The position numbers were made by a program, and so were the translations under genes. A model generated the notes under the pieces. It worked only from the letters and a program-made list of their open reading frames with translations. It was not told where the DNA came from and searched no databases. Positions 1 to 8,030 of a stretch of 42,222 nucleotides of DNA are shown piece by piece. Origin of the DNA: a bacterium. Lineage in GTDB: Bacteria > Myxococcota_A > UBA9160 > UBA6930. Each line of letters begins with the position of its first letter. The stretch's first letter is position 1. The stretch is taken from assembly GCA_024228115.1 (NCBI GenBank), contig JAAETT010000428.1:1-42222 (forward strand). Direction: 5' to 3'.

Positions 1-136
1 GATGAGTTACGTGGACGGACACAACGATGATCCCACTCCCTTCGTCTGGTCCAAGACAGCAGAAGAGATCATCGAAAAGGTTGGCAGAGCCAGGCGCGCG
101 CTGGATAATGCCCCAACAGCGTGAATCACATCACTA
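1..136 (+). mobile_element. Right part of an IS630-type insertion sequence (cut by window edge)
   Basis: The window opens inside the last codons of an IS630-type transposase. The reading frame stops at 124, and a CTAG lies at 134-137. IS630 elements insert at TA, in the founding element within CTAG, so the TA at 135-136 is the likely outer boundary. The boundary is inferred; the matching end lies outside the window. Confidence 0.55.
2..124 (+). CDS. IS630 family transposase, C-terminal fragment (5' end outside window)
   Basis: The open frame from base 2 to the TGA at 122-124 encodes 40 residues resembling the C-terminus of IS630-family (Tc1/mariner-like DDE) transposases. A His-Asn, then Pro-Phe-Val-Trp, then a Lys-Thr-Ala-Glu-Glu-Ile-Ile helix and a basic Arg/Ala tail are the recognisable elements. 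The catalytic DDE residues lie upstream, outside the window, so it cannot be said whether the gene is intact. The in-frame ATG at base 2 is almost certainly an internal Met and not a start. Confidence 0.7.
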   Translation: MSYVDGHNDDPTPFVWSKTAEEIIEKVGRARRALDNAPTA

Positions 137-175
137 GCTCGTGGGCCAATTGTCTCGTTTCCTGCTCATGGCCTC

Positions 176-1390
176 ATGAGCGAAGACATCGTCGCCGCGG
201 AAGGCATCTTCGATCCGGAACGGCACCAGGCCCTGGCGGGGATGCCCTGGGATGCGAGCCTCGCAAGGGCCGCGATCGGCGAGATCGTGGCGGATTTCGT
301 GGCCTCCCGGCGCGCAGACGGCAGCTGGCCGACCCATCTCCTCGACGGCGGCGAGCTACCGGGCAACGAGCGGCATTGGACTTCGTACTTCGGAGCAGCG
401 GGGGCGGTCAGCAGCCTTCGCATCCTGGGCGCCGCGGGTTACGACGCTCCGGATTTTTCGTCTTCGCTCGTGGAAATCGCAGACGCCTATCGGAAGCAGC
501 CGGATCGCGAACTCGAAACGGGGCTTCAGATGGGGGAGATCGGAATCCTCGCGCCAGCCGTGCTTGCGAATCCGGCCAGCCGGCTGCTCGGCGATCGGAT
601 GGAACACGCGATGGACGAGACCCTCGGGCATCCGGCGCGAGAGATCACCTCCGGCGAGACCGGTGCGCTGCATGCAGCGCTGACGTTGTTCCGTGCCACG
701 GGCCACGAACGCTGGGAGCGGCAGGCCGAGCGACTTGCTCGCTCGTTGGTGGATAGCTGGGAGGAGCGAGCGAACGGCCACTGGCATTGGACGAGTCACG
801 TGTTCGGTTTCCAGCGTTCGTACTATGGCGCCTGCCATGGTGTGGCGGGAAACGGCGGCGCTTTGTTGCGCGCGCTGGAATTCTTGCCGGAGCTCGATGC
901 GGAGACGATCGTCAGGCGGGTCACGCGAACGTTGGTCGGCGGTGCGCTCGAGGAGGGTGAAGGCCTGAACTGGCCGGTCAGCGAGGACGCTTCGGGAACA
1001 CGACGCCTCGTTCAGTGGTGCCATGGCGCGCCGGGTGTCGTGACGGCGCTCGCCGCCGCTCCGCCAATGGAGGAATTGGACCGACTGCTGCTCGGGGCCG
1101 GCGAACTCGTCTGGAAGGCCGGCCCGCTGCGCAAGGGTCCGAGCCTCTGCCACGGAACGGCAGGGAACGGGTACGCCTTGCTCGGCCTCGTTCAGCGAAC
1201 CGGGGATGCCAGCTGGCTCGATCGCGCCCGTGCCTTCGCGATGCATGGGATTCGTCAGCGGCAGCGCGCCCGATCCCGCTACGGCCAGGGTCGATTCACG
1301 TTGTGGACGGGTGATGGGGGACTGGCGGTGTTTCTCAGCCACTGCCTGGAACCCGAGCGGATGGCGTTTCCTGGGCTCGAACTGCTCTAA
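176..1390 (+). CDS. LanC-like cyclase/glutathione-adduct family protein (orphan)
   Basis: This 404-residue protein belongs to the LanC/LanC-like alpha-toroid family, which binds one zinc ion and adds thiols to dehydroamino acids. The three family motifs are present in order: GACHGVAGNG around residue 220, WCHGAPG at 281-287 and LCHGTAGNG at 324-332. The zinc ligands would be Cys282, Cys325 and His326, matching NisC Cys284, Cys330 and His331; His221 matches the NisC catalytic His212. Length fits stand-alone LanC or LANCL proteins. No LanB/LanM dehydratase, precursor peptide or exporter is nearby, so a LANCL-like role is at least as likely as lanthipeptide making. The ATG at 176 has no clear Shine-Dalgarno; an out-of-frame ATG at 168 opens a three-codon ORF that would stop just past the start. 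An IS fragment sits immediately upstream. Confidence 0.85.
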   Translation: MSEDIVAAEGIFDPERHQALAGMPWDASLARAAIGEIVADFVASRRADGSWPTHLLDGGELPGNERHWTSYFGAAGAVSSLRILGAAGYDAPDFSSSLVEIADAYRKQPDRELETGLQMGEIGILAPAVLANPASRLLGDRMEHAMDETLGHPAREITSGETGALHAALTLFRATGHERWERQAERLARSLVDSWEERANGHWHWTSHVFGFQRSYYGACHGVAGNGGALLRALEFLPELDAETIVRRVTRTLVGGALEEGEGLNWPVSEDASGTRRLVQWCHGAPGVVTALAAAPPMEELDRLLLGAGELVWKAGPLRKGPSLCHGTAGNGYALLGLVQRTGDASWLDRARAFAMHGIRQRQRARSRYGQGRFTLWTGDGGLAVFLSHCLEPERMAFPGLELL

Positions 1391-1461
1391 CGGGGCATCC
1401 GGACCTCGAGAAGGCTCCGTGGCTCCGGCTGGCAGAAATCGATGAGCTGGGCCCTTTTTGC

Positions 1462-1490
1462 TTGAAAATCTGCCTGCGCGCAGGTAGAAA
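1462..1490 (+). promoter_or_regulatory. Leaderless sigma-70-type promoter of the TetR gene
   Basis: TTGAAA at 1462-1467 (5 of 6 to the -35 consensus) is separated by exactly 17 bp from TAGAAA at 1485-1490. Start of transcription would fall at about 1497, which is the A of the TetR start codon. There is no Shine-Dalgarno before that codon. An AT-rich stretch here stands out from the GC-rich surroundings. Confidence 0.6.
1469..1488. promoter_or_regulatory. Palindromic operator candidate for the TetR-family regulator
   Basis: A 20-bp palindrome with 9 of 10 base pairs matched (mismatch at 1472/1485) surrounds the perfect 12-bp core CCTGCGCGCAGG at 1473-1484. It fills the spacer between the -35 and -10 elements of the promoter of the downstream TetR gene. 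Size and position are those of a TetR-family autoregulatory operator; binding is inferred. Confidence 0.6.
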
Positions 1491-1496
1491 ATAGAC

Positions 1497-2138
1497 ATGT
1501 CCGCCGCGCTCGAACTGACGCCCAAGGCCGAGCGGACCCGCGCCGCAATTCTGGCAGCTGCAGAAGACCTGTTCGCCCAGCACGGGTTTCGCGGTACTCG
1601 CCTCGAGGACGTGGCCCTTGCCGTAGGGATCCGGCGTGCGTCGATCGTCTACTACTTTCGCGGGAAGCCCGAGCTCTACGACGCGGTCCTTGGGGACGCC
1701 CTGGGTGGCCTGTTGGATCAGCTGCGTGAGGCGCTGGTTGCCGATGGCCCGCTCGCAGAGCGGATCGAGGCTGCGGTATCGGTTTGGGTCGGATTCCTCG
1801 GCGGCCGCCCGAACCTCGCGCGTTTGCTGCTGCGCGACGCCGTCGAAGCGGAACCCGGTGCGGCCCCTGGCGTCGTGGCACACACGAAGCCCTTTCGGGT
1901 TCTCGCCGAGTCGATGGTCGATCAAGCCGGAGCGGGTGGAGAGCGTCCGAGTGCCTCCGGCATCGACGCCGCGCATCTCGCAAGTGCGATCGCTGGCGCC
2001 ACGCTCTTCTTCCTTGGCGCGATGCCGGCGTTGGTTCCCGATCTCGAGTTCGATCCTTCTTCAGCGGAGCACCTGGAAGCCCATCGGCAGGAGCTGCTTC
2101 GCATCACCCGTCGGCTACTGGGCGAGGAAGCCGGCTGA
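1497..2138 (+). CDS. TetR family transcriptional regulator
   Basis: The 213-residue protein has the N-terminal TetR helix-turn-helix at about residues 11-58: an initial Arg-Ala-Ala-Ile-Leu helix, Leu-Phe-Ala-Gln-His-Gly-Phe, and a recognition helix ending in Tyr-Tyr-Phe-Arg-Gly-Lys. The C-terminal two thirds is a helical ligand-binding domain typical of the family. It is followed 16 bp later by a cytochrome P450 gene on the same strand, so the two are probably co-transcribed. A palindrome in its own promoter suggests autorepression relieved by a ligand, perhaps the P450 substrate. The start at 1497 lies where transcription is predicted to begin, so it may be translated leaderless. Confidence 0.9.
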   Translation: MSAALELTPKAERTRAAILAAAEDLFAQHGFRGTRLEDVALAVGIRRASIVYYFRGKPELYDAVLGDALGGLLDQLREALVADGPLAERIEAAVSVWVGFLGGRPNLARLLLRDAVEAEPGAAPGVVAHTKPFRVLAESMVDQAGAGGERPSASGIDAAHLASAIAGATLFFLGAMPALVPDLEFDPSSAEHLEAHRQELLRITRRLLGEEAG

Positions 2139-2154
2139 CACCACGAGGTTCCCC

Positions 2155-3387
2155 ATGGCCGCCCCCCATCTCACACCGAACGACGCCTTCGATCGCTTCA
2201 ATCATCTGCAAGATGCCAGCGCAGCGCCTGATCCGTATCCCGAATGGGCGAAGAAACGCCGTGAGACACCGGTCTGGCTGGTCTCACCTTCCGATTTCTT
2301 CGAGTCGGGAACGCAGACACCGGGAAGCCCGGAGCAGATCGCGGTCCCCCTGTCCTTCGATGCGGTCGTCGATGTGCTGCGCGATGGGGAGACCTTTTCG
2401 TCCTCGGCGTACGCCAACACGATGGGCCTCGTGATGGGCCATTCGATTCTGGAGATGGATGAGCCCGAGCACTTCCGATACCGCCGGTTGATCCAATCGG
2501 CGTTCAAGCGGCGCCAGCTCGCCCGCTGGGAGAACGAGCTCGTGCGCCCGCTCGTCGAGAGCTGTGTTGCGGAGATCCGCTCCAGGGGCCGGGGCGATCT
2601 GGTACGCGATCTGACCTTTCCGTTCCCGGTGCGCGTCGTCTGCGGGATGATCGGCCTGCCCGAAAAGATGCACGCGACCTTCCATCGCCTGGCCCTCGAG
2701 CTGATCATGATCTCGTTCGATCCGGCGCTCGGAATGGCAGCTTCGGCCGGCTTGCGTGAACTCTTTTCCGGTGTGCTCGCAGAGCGGCGGCGGGCTCCGC
2801 GCGACGATCTGATCAGCCATCTCGCCACGGCCGAGCTCGACGGAACCCGGCTCGACGATGAACAGATCTATGCCTTCCTGCGGCTGCTTGCGCCGGCGGG
2901 TGCCGAGACGACCTTTCGGTCGTCGAGCAATCTGCTCGTGGGTCTTCTCTCGGATCCGGAACAATGGGAAGCCGTCCGGTGCGATCCGGGCCTGGTTCCT
3001 GCGGCGATCGAGGAGGGGCTCCGCTGGGAAAGCCCGCTGACCGGCATCCAGCGGACGGCGGTTCGAGATGCGGAAGTTCGTGGCGTGAAGATCCCGGCCG
3101 GTACACCGGTCCACGTCTGCCTCGGCGCGGCCAACCGGGACGAAACCCGTTGGGAGAATCCAGACCGATTCGACATCCATCGCCCCCACATGCACCATGC
3201 GTCCTTCGCATTCGGGCCGCATACCTGTATGGGAATGCACCTCGCGCGAATGGAGACCCGGGTTCTACTCGAGACGCTCATCGAACGATTGCCCGGCCTG
3301 CGTTTGGATCCGGAGGCTCTGGGCGTTCAGATCACCGGCCGGATGTTCCGTTCTCCCCTCGCACTGCCTGTCGTGTTCGACGCCTGA
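2155..3387 (+). CDS. Cytochrome P450
   Basis: A 410-residue soluble bacterial class I type P450, a heme monooxygenase. The heme-binding loop FGPHTCMG carries the axial Cys358. The I-helix oxygen-activation motif Ala-Gly-Ala-Glu-Thr-Thr lies near residues 248-253, and the ExxR pair is Glu287/Arg290. The frame is open upstream through the TetR gene, but the ATG at 2155, 16 bp after the TetR stop, gives the right length and N-terminus. No ferredoxin gene adjoins it; the nearest possible electron donor is the reductase at 12921. The substrate cannot be told from sequence. Confidence 0.92.
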   Translation: MAAPHLTPNDAFDRFNHLQDASAAPDPYPEWAKKRRETPVWLVSPSDFFESGTQTPGSPEQIAVPLSFDAVVDVLRDGETFSSSAYANTMGLVMGHSILEMDEPEHFRYRRLIQSAFKRRQLARWENELVRPLVESCVAEIRSRGRGDLVRDLTFPFPVRVVCGMIGLPEKMHATFHRLALELIMISFDPALGMAASAGLRELFSGVLAERRRAPRDDLISHLATAELDGTRLDDEQIYAFLRLLAPAGAETTFRSSSNLLVGLLSDPEQWEAVRCDPGLVPAAIEEGLRWESPLTGIQRTAVRDAEVRGVKIPAGTPVHVCLGAANRDETRWENPDRFDIHRPHMHHASFAFGPHTCMGMHLARMETRVLLETLIERLPGLRLDPEALGVQITGRMFRSPLALPVVFDA

Positions 3388-3419
3388 GGCCGCGCCAACC
3401 TCGCTATCCTTCCCGGTCG

Positions 3420-4499
3420 ATGTCGATCTACGAATGGCTCTTCCCCTGCATCCGTCCGCTGCCTACGGAACTGGCCCATCAGCTGGGGCATTGGACGCTA
3501 CAGCTGCCCATCCCATGGGGTGGGAGTCCGCCCAAGGATCCGTTCGTGTGGAAGGGGGTCCGTTTCCGCAACCGCGTCGGAATCGCAGCGGGCTTCGACA
3601 AGAACGGCATGGTCCTCCCGGGCATCGCCCGCATGGGAGTGGGGTTCGTCGAGGTCGGCACCATCCTGACCGAGCCCTGGTCTGGCAATCCGAGGCCGCG
3701 CATGAGTCGGCTTCCGGAGGAACGGGCGGTCTGGAACCGCCTGGGTTTTACGAGCGATGGTCTGGAGCCCGTGGCCCAACGCCTGGGCGAGTTCCAACGA
3801 AGGGATCGGAGCGGTCTGGTGATCGCGTGCAACATCGCGCCCCATCCGCGCACGGTGAAGACGGCCGGCGATGATCCGAACTTCCTGGACCGTGCCCGCG
3901 AAGAACTGGCCTGCCTCGCACGCGGCCTCCACGCGGAGGCGGATCTCTTCGTCGTCAACTTGAGTTCGCCCAACACCCGGGGCCTACGGGATCTCCTCTA
4001 CGGCCCGGGTTTTCGCGACGAGTTGATCGAGCCGCTCGGTGAGGAGATCCGAGCGCTGGACGTGGCAGCGGGCAAAACGGATCGGACCCCTCTTCTCGTG
4101 AAACTTCCGCCGGAAGACGCGGACGGCAAGCCCTGGACGCCGGACAGCATCGCCGCTTGTGCCGGGCCGCTTTCGCAGCCGGGTGCCTGCGATGGCTTCG
4201 TGGCGGTGAACACGTCGATCGGCCTTGCCCGTGACCGTTCGCTCAGTCCGGATCCGCAGCTTCCCGGTGGCCTTTCGGGCGCGCCTCTGCTGCCGCTCGC
4301 CGTGGCCGGGGTCAAGATGCTCGGAGAACTCCGACGCGAGGATCAGCTGCTGATCGGCGTCGGCGGCGTCGATCGTCCGGAAGACGCCGTGGCGCTCCAC
4401 CGGGCCGGTGCGGATCTGGTGGAGGTCTACACCGGAATGATCTACCACGGGCCGGGCTTTCCGGCGGACTGTGCGCGGGCGTTGGCGGGGGTTGGTTAG
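3420..4499 (+). CDS. pyrD: Dihydroorotate dehydrogenase (quinone), class 2
   Basis: This enzyme oxidises dihydroorotate to orotate in pyrimidine synthesis, passing electrons to membrane quinone through FMN. The 359-residue length fits class 2. An N-terminal helical segment for membrane association is followed by the FMN barrel. Visible motifs are Gly-Phe-Asp-Lys-Asn near residue 58, Trp-Asn-Arg-Leu-Gly-Phe, and NLSSPNT around residues 180-186, whose second Ser is the expected catalytic base. The frame is open far upstream inside the P450 gene, but ATG 3420 begins the usual class 2 N-terminus. No Shine-Dalgarno precedes it; TATCCT at 3405-3410 could drive a nearly leaderless mRNA. Its 3' end overlaps the convergent hydrolase gene by 4 bp. 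Confidence 0.92.
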   Translation: MSIYEWLFPCIRPLPTELAHQLGHWTLQLPIPWGGSPPKDPFVWKGVRFRNRVGIAAGFDKNGMVLPGIARMGVGFVEVGTILTEPWSGNPRPRMSRLPEERAVWNRLGFTSDGLEPVAQRLGEFQRRDRSGLVIACNIAPHPRTVKTAGDDPNFLDRAREELACLARGLHAEADLFVVNLSSPNTRGLRDLLYGPGFRDELIEPLGEEIRALDVAAGKTDRTPLLVKLPPEDADGKPWTPDSIAACAGPLSQPGACDGFVAVNTSIGLARDRSLSPDPQLPGGLSGAPLLPLAVAGVKMLGELRREDQLLIGVGGVDRPEDAVALHRAGADLVEVYTGMIYHGPGFPADCARALAGVG

Positions 4500-5551
4500 G
4501 CGGGGGGAGTTCCGCTTTCAGGGAACGCGTGCACCGCATCCGCCAGGGCTTGGACGACATTCTGCCGCAGGGATTGGTCCGTTCCGCCGAGCCGCACCAT
4601 GACGAGATCCCGGGCAGGGTCGACCACGATGTATTGGCCCCGGAAGCCGCTGGCGTAGAAGCGGCCGGAGCGATCCTGGGCGAGCCACCAATGGGCTCCG
4701 TATTGATCGAAGGAGGCGGGTGTCAGCCGACGCCCGTGATCGACCCAGCCTTCTGGCAGGATGCGTTTGCCGTCCCAGATGCCGTCCCGCAGGTAGAGGA
4801 GGCCGAAGCGGGCGAAGTTCCGAGCGGTGGTGAAGACGTAGGACGAGCCGATGAAGGTTCCGGCTGCGTCGAAACGCGGCTCGGCACCCCGTATGCCCAG
4901 AGGCTCGAAGAGCTCCCGTTCCATGAAGGCCCGCATTCCTGCTTCGCCGCCACCAACCGTTTCGCAGAGAACGCGGGAGACGATGTTGGATGTGCCGCTC
5001 GAGTAGTTCCAGAAGCTCTCAGGCGCATGCTTGGCCGGGCACGCCGCTGCATAGCCCGCGACGTCTTGCTTGCCTGTCTCGAAGAGCATGTCGATGACAT
5101 TGGAGTTTCCGCCCGGCAGGTAGTCCTCGACGAAGTCCAGGCCGTCCACCATCCGGAAGAGGTGCTCCAGGGTGATGGCACCGCGTGGGTCGCCCGGCTC
5201 GCGCCAGGCGGGAATCGGGAGAGGCGCCTCCGGGTCGAGCTGCTGCTCGCGGACGAGAATGCCGGCGAGCGCGTGGGTGATGCTCTTCGCCATCGACCAG
5301 GAGGTGAGTTGGGAGTCCTGATCGTGTTCGGCGTCGTAGGCCTCCGCAACCAGTCGGCCGCGGTGCACGAAGAGCAGCGCGTGCGTCTTGCCGGTCCGCT
5401 CTTCGTCGTTTTCATGGATCAAGGTGCGATAGACACGAGCCAATGCGTCGCGGTCGACGTCTTTGTCGGGCTCGCCGGAGGGCCACGCGGCGGTCGGCCA
5501 CGGCACCTCGGCGGATTGCGCCGGGAGCGGCGGCATCGGGTTCAGGGGCAC
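4496..5551 (-). CDS. Serine hydrolase, class C beta-lactamase family
   Basis: A 351-residue protein of the penicillin-binding-protein-like serine hydrolase family (COG1680 type). The catalytic SxxK tetrad is Ser86-Met-Ala-Lys89, and the second motif is Tyr183-Ser-Ser185 in place of Tyr-x-Asn, as in many esterase-like members. The C-terminal third has the HWW and Gly-rich strands of the fold. No signal peptide is evident, which argues against a classical periplasmic beta-lactamase and for an esterase or amidase. The start is GTG at 5551; an in-frame ATG five codons later is an alternative. It lies 34 bp behind argF on the same strand and may be its operon partner. Confidence 0.82.
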   Translation of the reverse strand: MPLNPMPPLPAQSAEVPWPTAAWPSGEPDKDVDRDALARVYRTLIHENDEERTGKTHALLFVHRGRLVAEAYDAEHDQDSQLTSWSMAKSITHALAGILVREQQLDPEAPLPIPAWREPGDPRGAITLEHLFRMVDGLDFVEDYLPGGNSNVIDMLFETGKQDVAGYAAACPAKHAPESFWNYSSGTSNIVSRVLCETVGGGEAGMRAFMERELFEPLGIRGAEPRFDAAGTFIGSSYVFTTARNFARFGLLYLRDGIWDGKRILPEGWVDHGRRLTPASFDQYGAHWWLAQDRSGRFYASGFRGQYIVVDPARDLVMVRLGGTDQSLRQNVVQALADAVHAFPESGTPPA

Positions 5552-5585
5552 GACGGGTCTCTCGCGTTCGAAGAAAGAAGGAGGT

Positions 5586-6560
5586 CTATCCGACCGAGAG
5601 CACCATCACCGCCTTGGCGGTGTGCATGCGGTTTTCCGCCTGTTCGAAGACGCGGCTCTGCGGATGCTCGAAGACTTCATCGGCCACCTCGCAGACCTCC
5701 GGGTTTGCCGCCGCAAATTCGGTCGAGAGATCGTGAAGCGCAGGCAAGCAGTGCATGTAGATCGTGTCGGGCCGTCCGGTGAGCGCCATCAGCTCAGGGG
5801 TGACCTTGAAATCGTGGAGCAAGGCGATTCGCTCCTCGATCAGGTCCTCTTCTCCCATCGAGACCCAGACATCTCCGTAGACGGCCTCGCAGCCTACCAG
5901 GGCGCGTTCGGGGTCCGAGGTGACCGTGATGTTGGCGCCGACCGAGGCTTCGGTGAGAAGCTCCTTGACCAATGCCTCCGAAGGCGCGAGCGGCTCGGGT
6001 GCAAGGATGCGTAGATCGACGCCCATCTTTGCCGCGCCGATCATCAGCGACGTGGCCTGGTTGTTTCGCCCATCGCCCACGTAGCCGATCCGGACGCCGC
6101 GAAGCCGTCCGAAGACTTCGCGCACGGTCAGCAGATCGGCCAGCACCTGGGTCGGGTGGTAGGCATCCGAAAGCGCATTCCAGACCGGGACGCCGGCATG
6201 CTCCGCCAGTTCCTTGACGATGTCGTGCTCGAAGCCACGCCAGACGATGCCGTCGAAGAGCCGCCCCAGAACCCGGGATACGTCCTTGATCGATTCCTTG
6301 CGGCCGAAGCGGATTTCTTCCGGCGGCAGCACTTCGAGGTTCGCACCCTCGTCGGATGCGGCAACCGCGAACGAAGCCCGCGTACGGCAGGACGGCTTCT
6401 CGAAGATCATGGCGATATTTCGATTGGCGAGCCGGCGCGGGAACACACCGCTCCGCTTCGCCGCCTTCAGGTCGGCGGCCGTATCGACCATCAGCCCAAT
6501 CTCGTCCGGCGTGAAATCTCGGAGTGTGAGCAGGCTCCGGCCCTTGAGGCTGATCGGCAT
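5586..6560 (-). CDS. argF: Ornithine carbamoyltransferase
   Basis: Converts ornithine and carbamoyl phosphate to citrulline in arginine synthesis; cytosolic. The 324 residues cover the whole enzyme. The carbamoyl-phosphate loop reads FEKPSCRTR at 53-61, where the usual Thr (or Leu) of S-T-R-T-R is Cys58. His135-Pro-Thr-Gln138, the ornithine-binding SMG loop at 234-236 and His270-Cys-Leu-Pro273 are all intact. The SMG and HCLP motifs separate it from aspartate and acetylornithine carbamoyltransferases. A Shine-Dalgarno (GGAGG) precedes the ATG. It is divergent from the hypothetical gene at 6616 and upstream of the serine hydrolase. Anabolic rather than catabolic function is inferred from the absence of arcA/arcC. 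Confidence 0.92.
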   Translation of the reverse strand: MPISLKGRSLLTLRDFTPDEIGLMVDTAADLKAAKRSGVFPRRLANRNIAMIFEKPSCRTRASFAVAASDEGANLEVLPPEEIRFGRKESIKDVSRVLGRLFDGIVWRGFEHDIVKELAEHAGVPVWNALSDAYHPTQVLADLLTVREVFGRLRGVRIGYVGDGRNNQATSLMIGAAKMGVDLRILAPEPLAPSEALVKELLTEASVGANITVTSDPERALVGCEAVYGDVWVSMGEEDLIEERIALLHDFKVTPELMALTGRPDTIYMHCLPALHDLSTEFAAANPEVCEVADEVFEHPQSRVFEQAENRMHTAKAVMVLSVG

Positions 6561-6615
6561 CGAACCGTCCTCCAGGGGGAAGGAAGAAACCTAGCCTCAG
6601 GCTAAACTTCTGGCC

Positions 6616-7095
6616 ATGTGGGATTCGCGAGGGGGCATCGCCTCGCCCGAACCGATCGTGCTCGAGGCGCCCCCGGCGGAGGCGCACCCGGAGCTACGCG
6701 TGGGTGAGGCGGGCTGGGTGTGGGAAGATGAGGCCTCCGAGCTGACGACGAATACCCGGGTTCGGCTCTCGCCCAACACGACCCACGCGCTGCTCGGACA
6801 CGGGGTGGTGGATGAGCTGAATCGGCTCGATCTCGAGTTGGGCCCGGTCGGAAGTGGCCGCGACGCGCTGATTCCCCAGGCGGCGATGGACGAAGCTTCC
6901 GCGATTTTGTACGAGGCCGATCGAAAGACCTATGGGGCCGTCTGGGAGTTTCCGTTTGCAGAGGATCCTGGCCCACCGCCCCGACGGCTGCATCTGCGCA
7001 TCGACAACCGGGAATACCAGCGCTCCCTCGCACGGCTCCAGGATCTCGTGCGAGGGGCGAGTCGCTCCGGGTACGCGGTCCGAATTCGGATCTGA
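6616..7095 (+). CDS. Hypothetical protein
   Basis: A 159-residue protein that I do not recognise. It is predicted soluble, without signal peptide or membrane segment. The N-terminal 60 residues are acidic and Pro-rich; a Leu-Leu-Gly-His-Gly-Val-Val-Asp-Glu-Leu segment and an Arg/Leu-rich C-terminal helix stand out. Third-position GC matches its neighbours, so it is probably a real gene. It is divergent from argF across 55 bp. TAAACT at 6603-6608 lies 7 bp before the ATG and no Shine-Dalgarno is seen, which suggests a leaderless transcript. Confidence 0.6.
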   Translation: MWDSRGGIASPEPIVLEAPPAEAHPELRVGEAGWVWEDEASELTTNTRVRLSPNTTHALLGHGVVDELNRLDLELGPVGSGRDALIPQAAMDEASAILYEADRKTYGAVWEFPFAEDPGPPPRRLHLRIDNREYQRSLARLQDLVRGASRSGYAVRIRI

Positions 7096-7138
7096 GGCCG
7101 ATCGTTCTCCCGATCAGACTCCCTTCGAGAGGTAGACC

Positions 7139-8005
7139 ATGTCCGAAACGTCACGCCGCGTCGCGTTCGTCACGGGGGCAAGCCGTGGGATCGGCAAGGT
7201 CACGGCGCAGACACTGGCGGCACGGGGTTACTCCGTCGTGTTGACGGCGCGAACGCTGAAAGCAGGAGAACAGTTCGAGTATTCGAACGTCGCGAAGCTG
7301 TCCGAGGTCAAGGCGATGCCCGGAAGTCTCGAAGCCACCGAGCAGGCGATTCGTACCGCCGGCGGAGAAGCCCTTTCGATTCGGATGGATCTGCTCGATC
7401 GGGATTCGGTCTACGCGGCCGTGAAACAGGCCGAGGCGGCTTGGGGCCCGATCGATCTGCTGGTGAACAACGCGATCTACCAGGGCCCGGGAACGATGGA
7501 TACGGTGCTCGATCTTCGGGTGGAGGATCTGGAGCACTTGTTGCTCGGCAATGCGGTGAATCAGCTGGCGCTGGTTCAGGCGGTGTTGCCTTCGATGCTG
7601 GAACGTGGAAAGGGTTGCATCGTGAACATGGTCTCGCAGGCGGCGATGATGGATCCGCCGCGGCCAACCGGGCAGGGCGGCTGGGGTTACGGTTATGCCG
7701 GTTCCAAAGCCGCGTTCCTGCGCCTGGCCGGCGTGCTGGCGACGGAGCACGCGGGCCGGGGCGTGCGTTTCGTCAACGTCGAGCCGGGCCTGGTCCTCAC
7801 CGAGACGATGGAAGCGCGGGGCATGACCGAGCAGTTTGCGAAGCAGTGGGGCGGAGCGCCGCCCGAAGTTCCTGCCGCGGTGATCGCGTGGCTCGCCGAC
7901 GATCCAGAAGCGGAGGCGTGGCAGGGGCAGACCGTTCACGCCCAGGAGTTGTGCAAGACGCAGGGGCTCCTCGAGGGCTGGCCTCCGCCGCGGAAGCCGA
8001 GTTAG
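7139..8005 (+). CDS. Short-chain dehydrogenase/reductase (SDR)
   Basis: A 288-residue NAD(P)-dependent oxidoreductase with a Rossmann fold. The cofactor loop TGASRGIG is at residues 12-19, the structural Asn-Asn-Ala at 110-112, the catalytic Ser at 166 and Tyr186-x3-Lys190. An inserted stretch at residues 40-60, after the second beta strand, is longer than in most classical SDRs. It is followed 25 bp later by an ABM-domain protein, likely in the same transcript. The substrate is unknown; a hydroxy or keto lipid or aromatic intermediate would be a guess. Confidence 0.88.
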   Translation: MSETSRRVAFVTGASRGIGKVTAQTLAARGYSVVLTARTLKAGEQFEYSNVAKLSEVKAMPGSLEATEQAIRTAGGEALSIRMDLLDRDSVYAAVKQAEAAWGPIDLLVNNAIYQGPGTMDTVLDLRVEDLEHLLLGNAVNQLALVQAVLPSMLERGKGCIVNMVSQAAMMDPPRPTGQGGWGYGYAGSKAAFLRLAGVLATEHAGRGVRFVNVEPGLVLTETMEARGMTEQFAKQWGGAPPEVPAAVIAWLADDPEAEAWQGQTVHAQELCKTQGLLEGWPPPRKPS

Positions 8006-8030
8006 GATCGCCGCCCAAAGGAGGCTGGAA

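Noticed and set aside
356-1525. Long minus-strand ORF opposite the LanC-like gene
   Set aside because: The translation has no family motif and is a GC-rich antisense shadow of a clearly recognised gene.
176-3387. Lanthipeptide biosynthetic cluster with LanC, TetR and P450
   Set aside because: No precursor peptide, dehydratase, protease or exporter is present, and the TetR-P450 pair has its own promoter.
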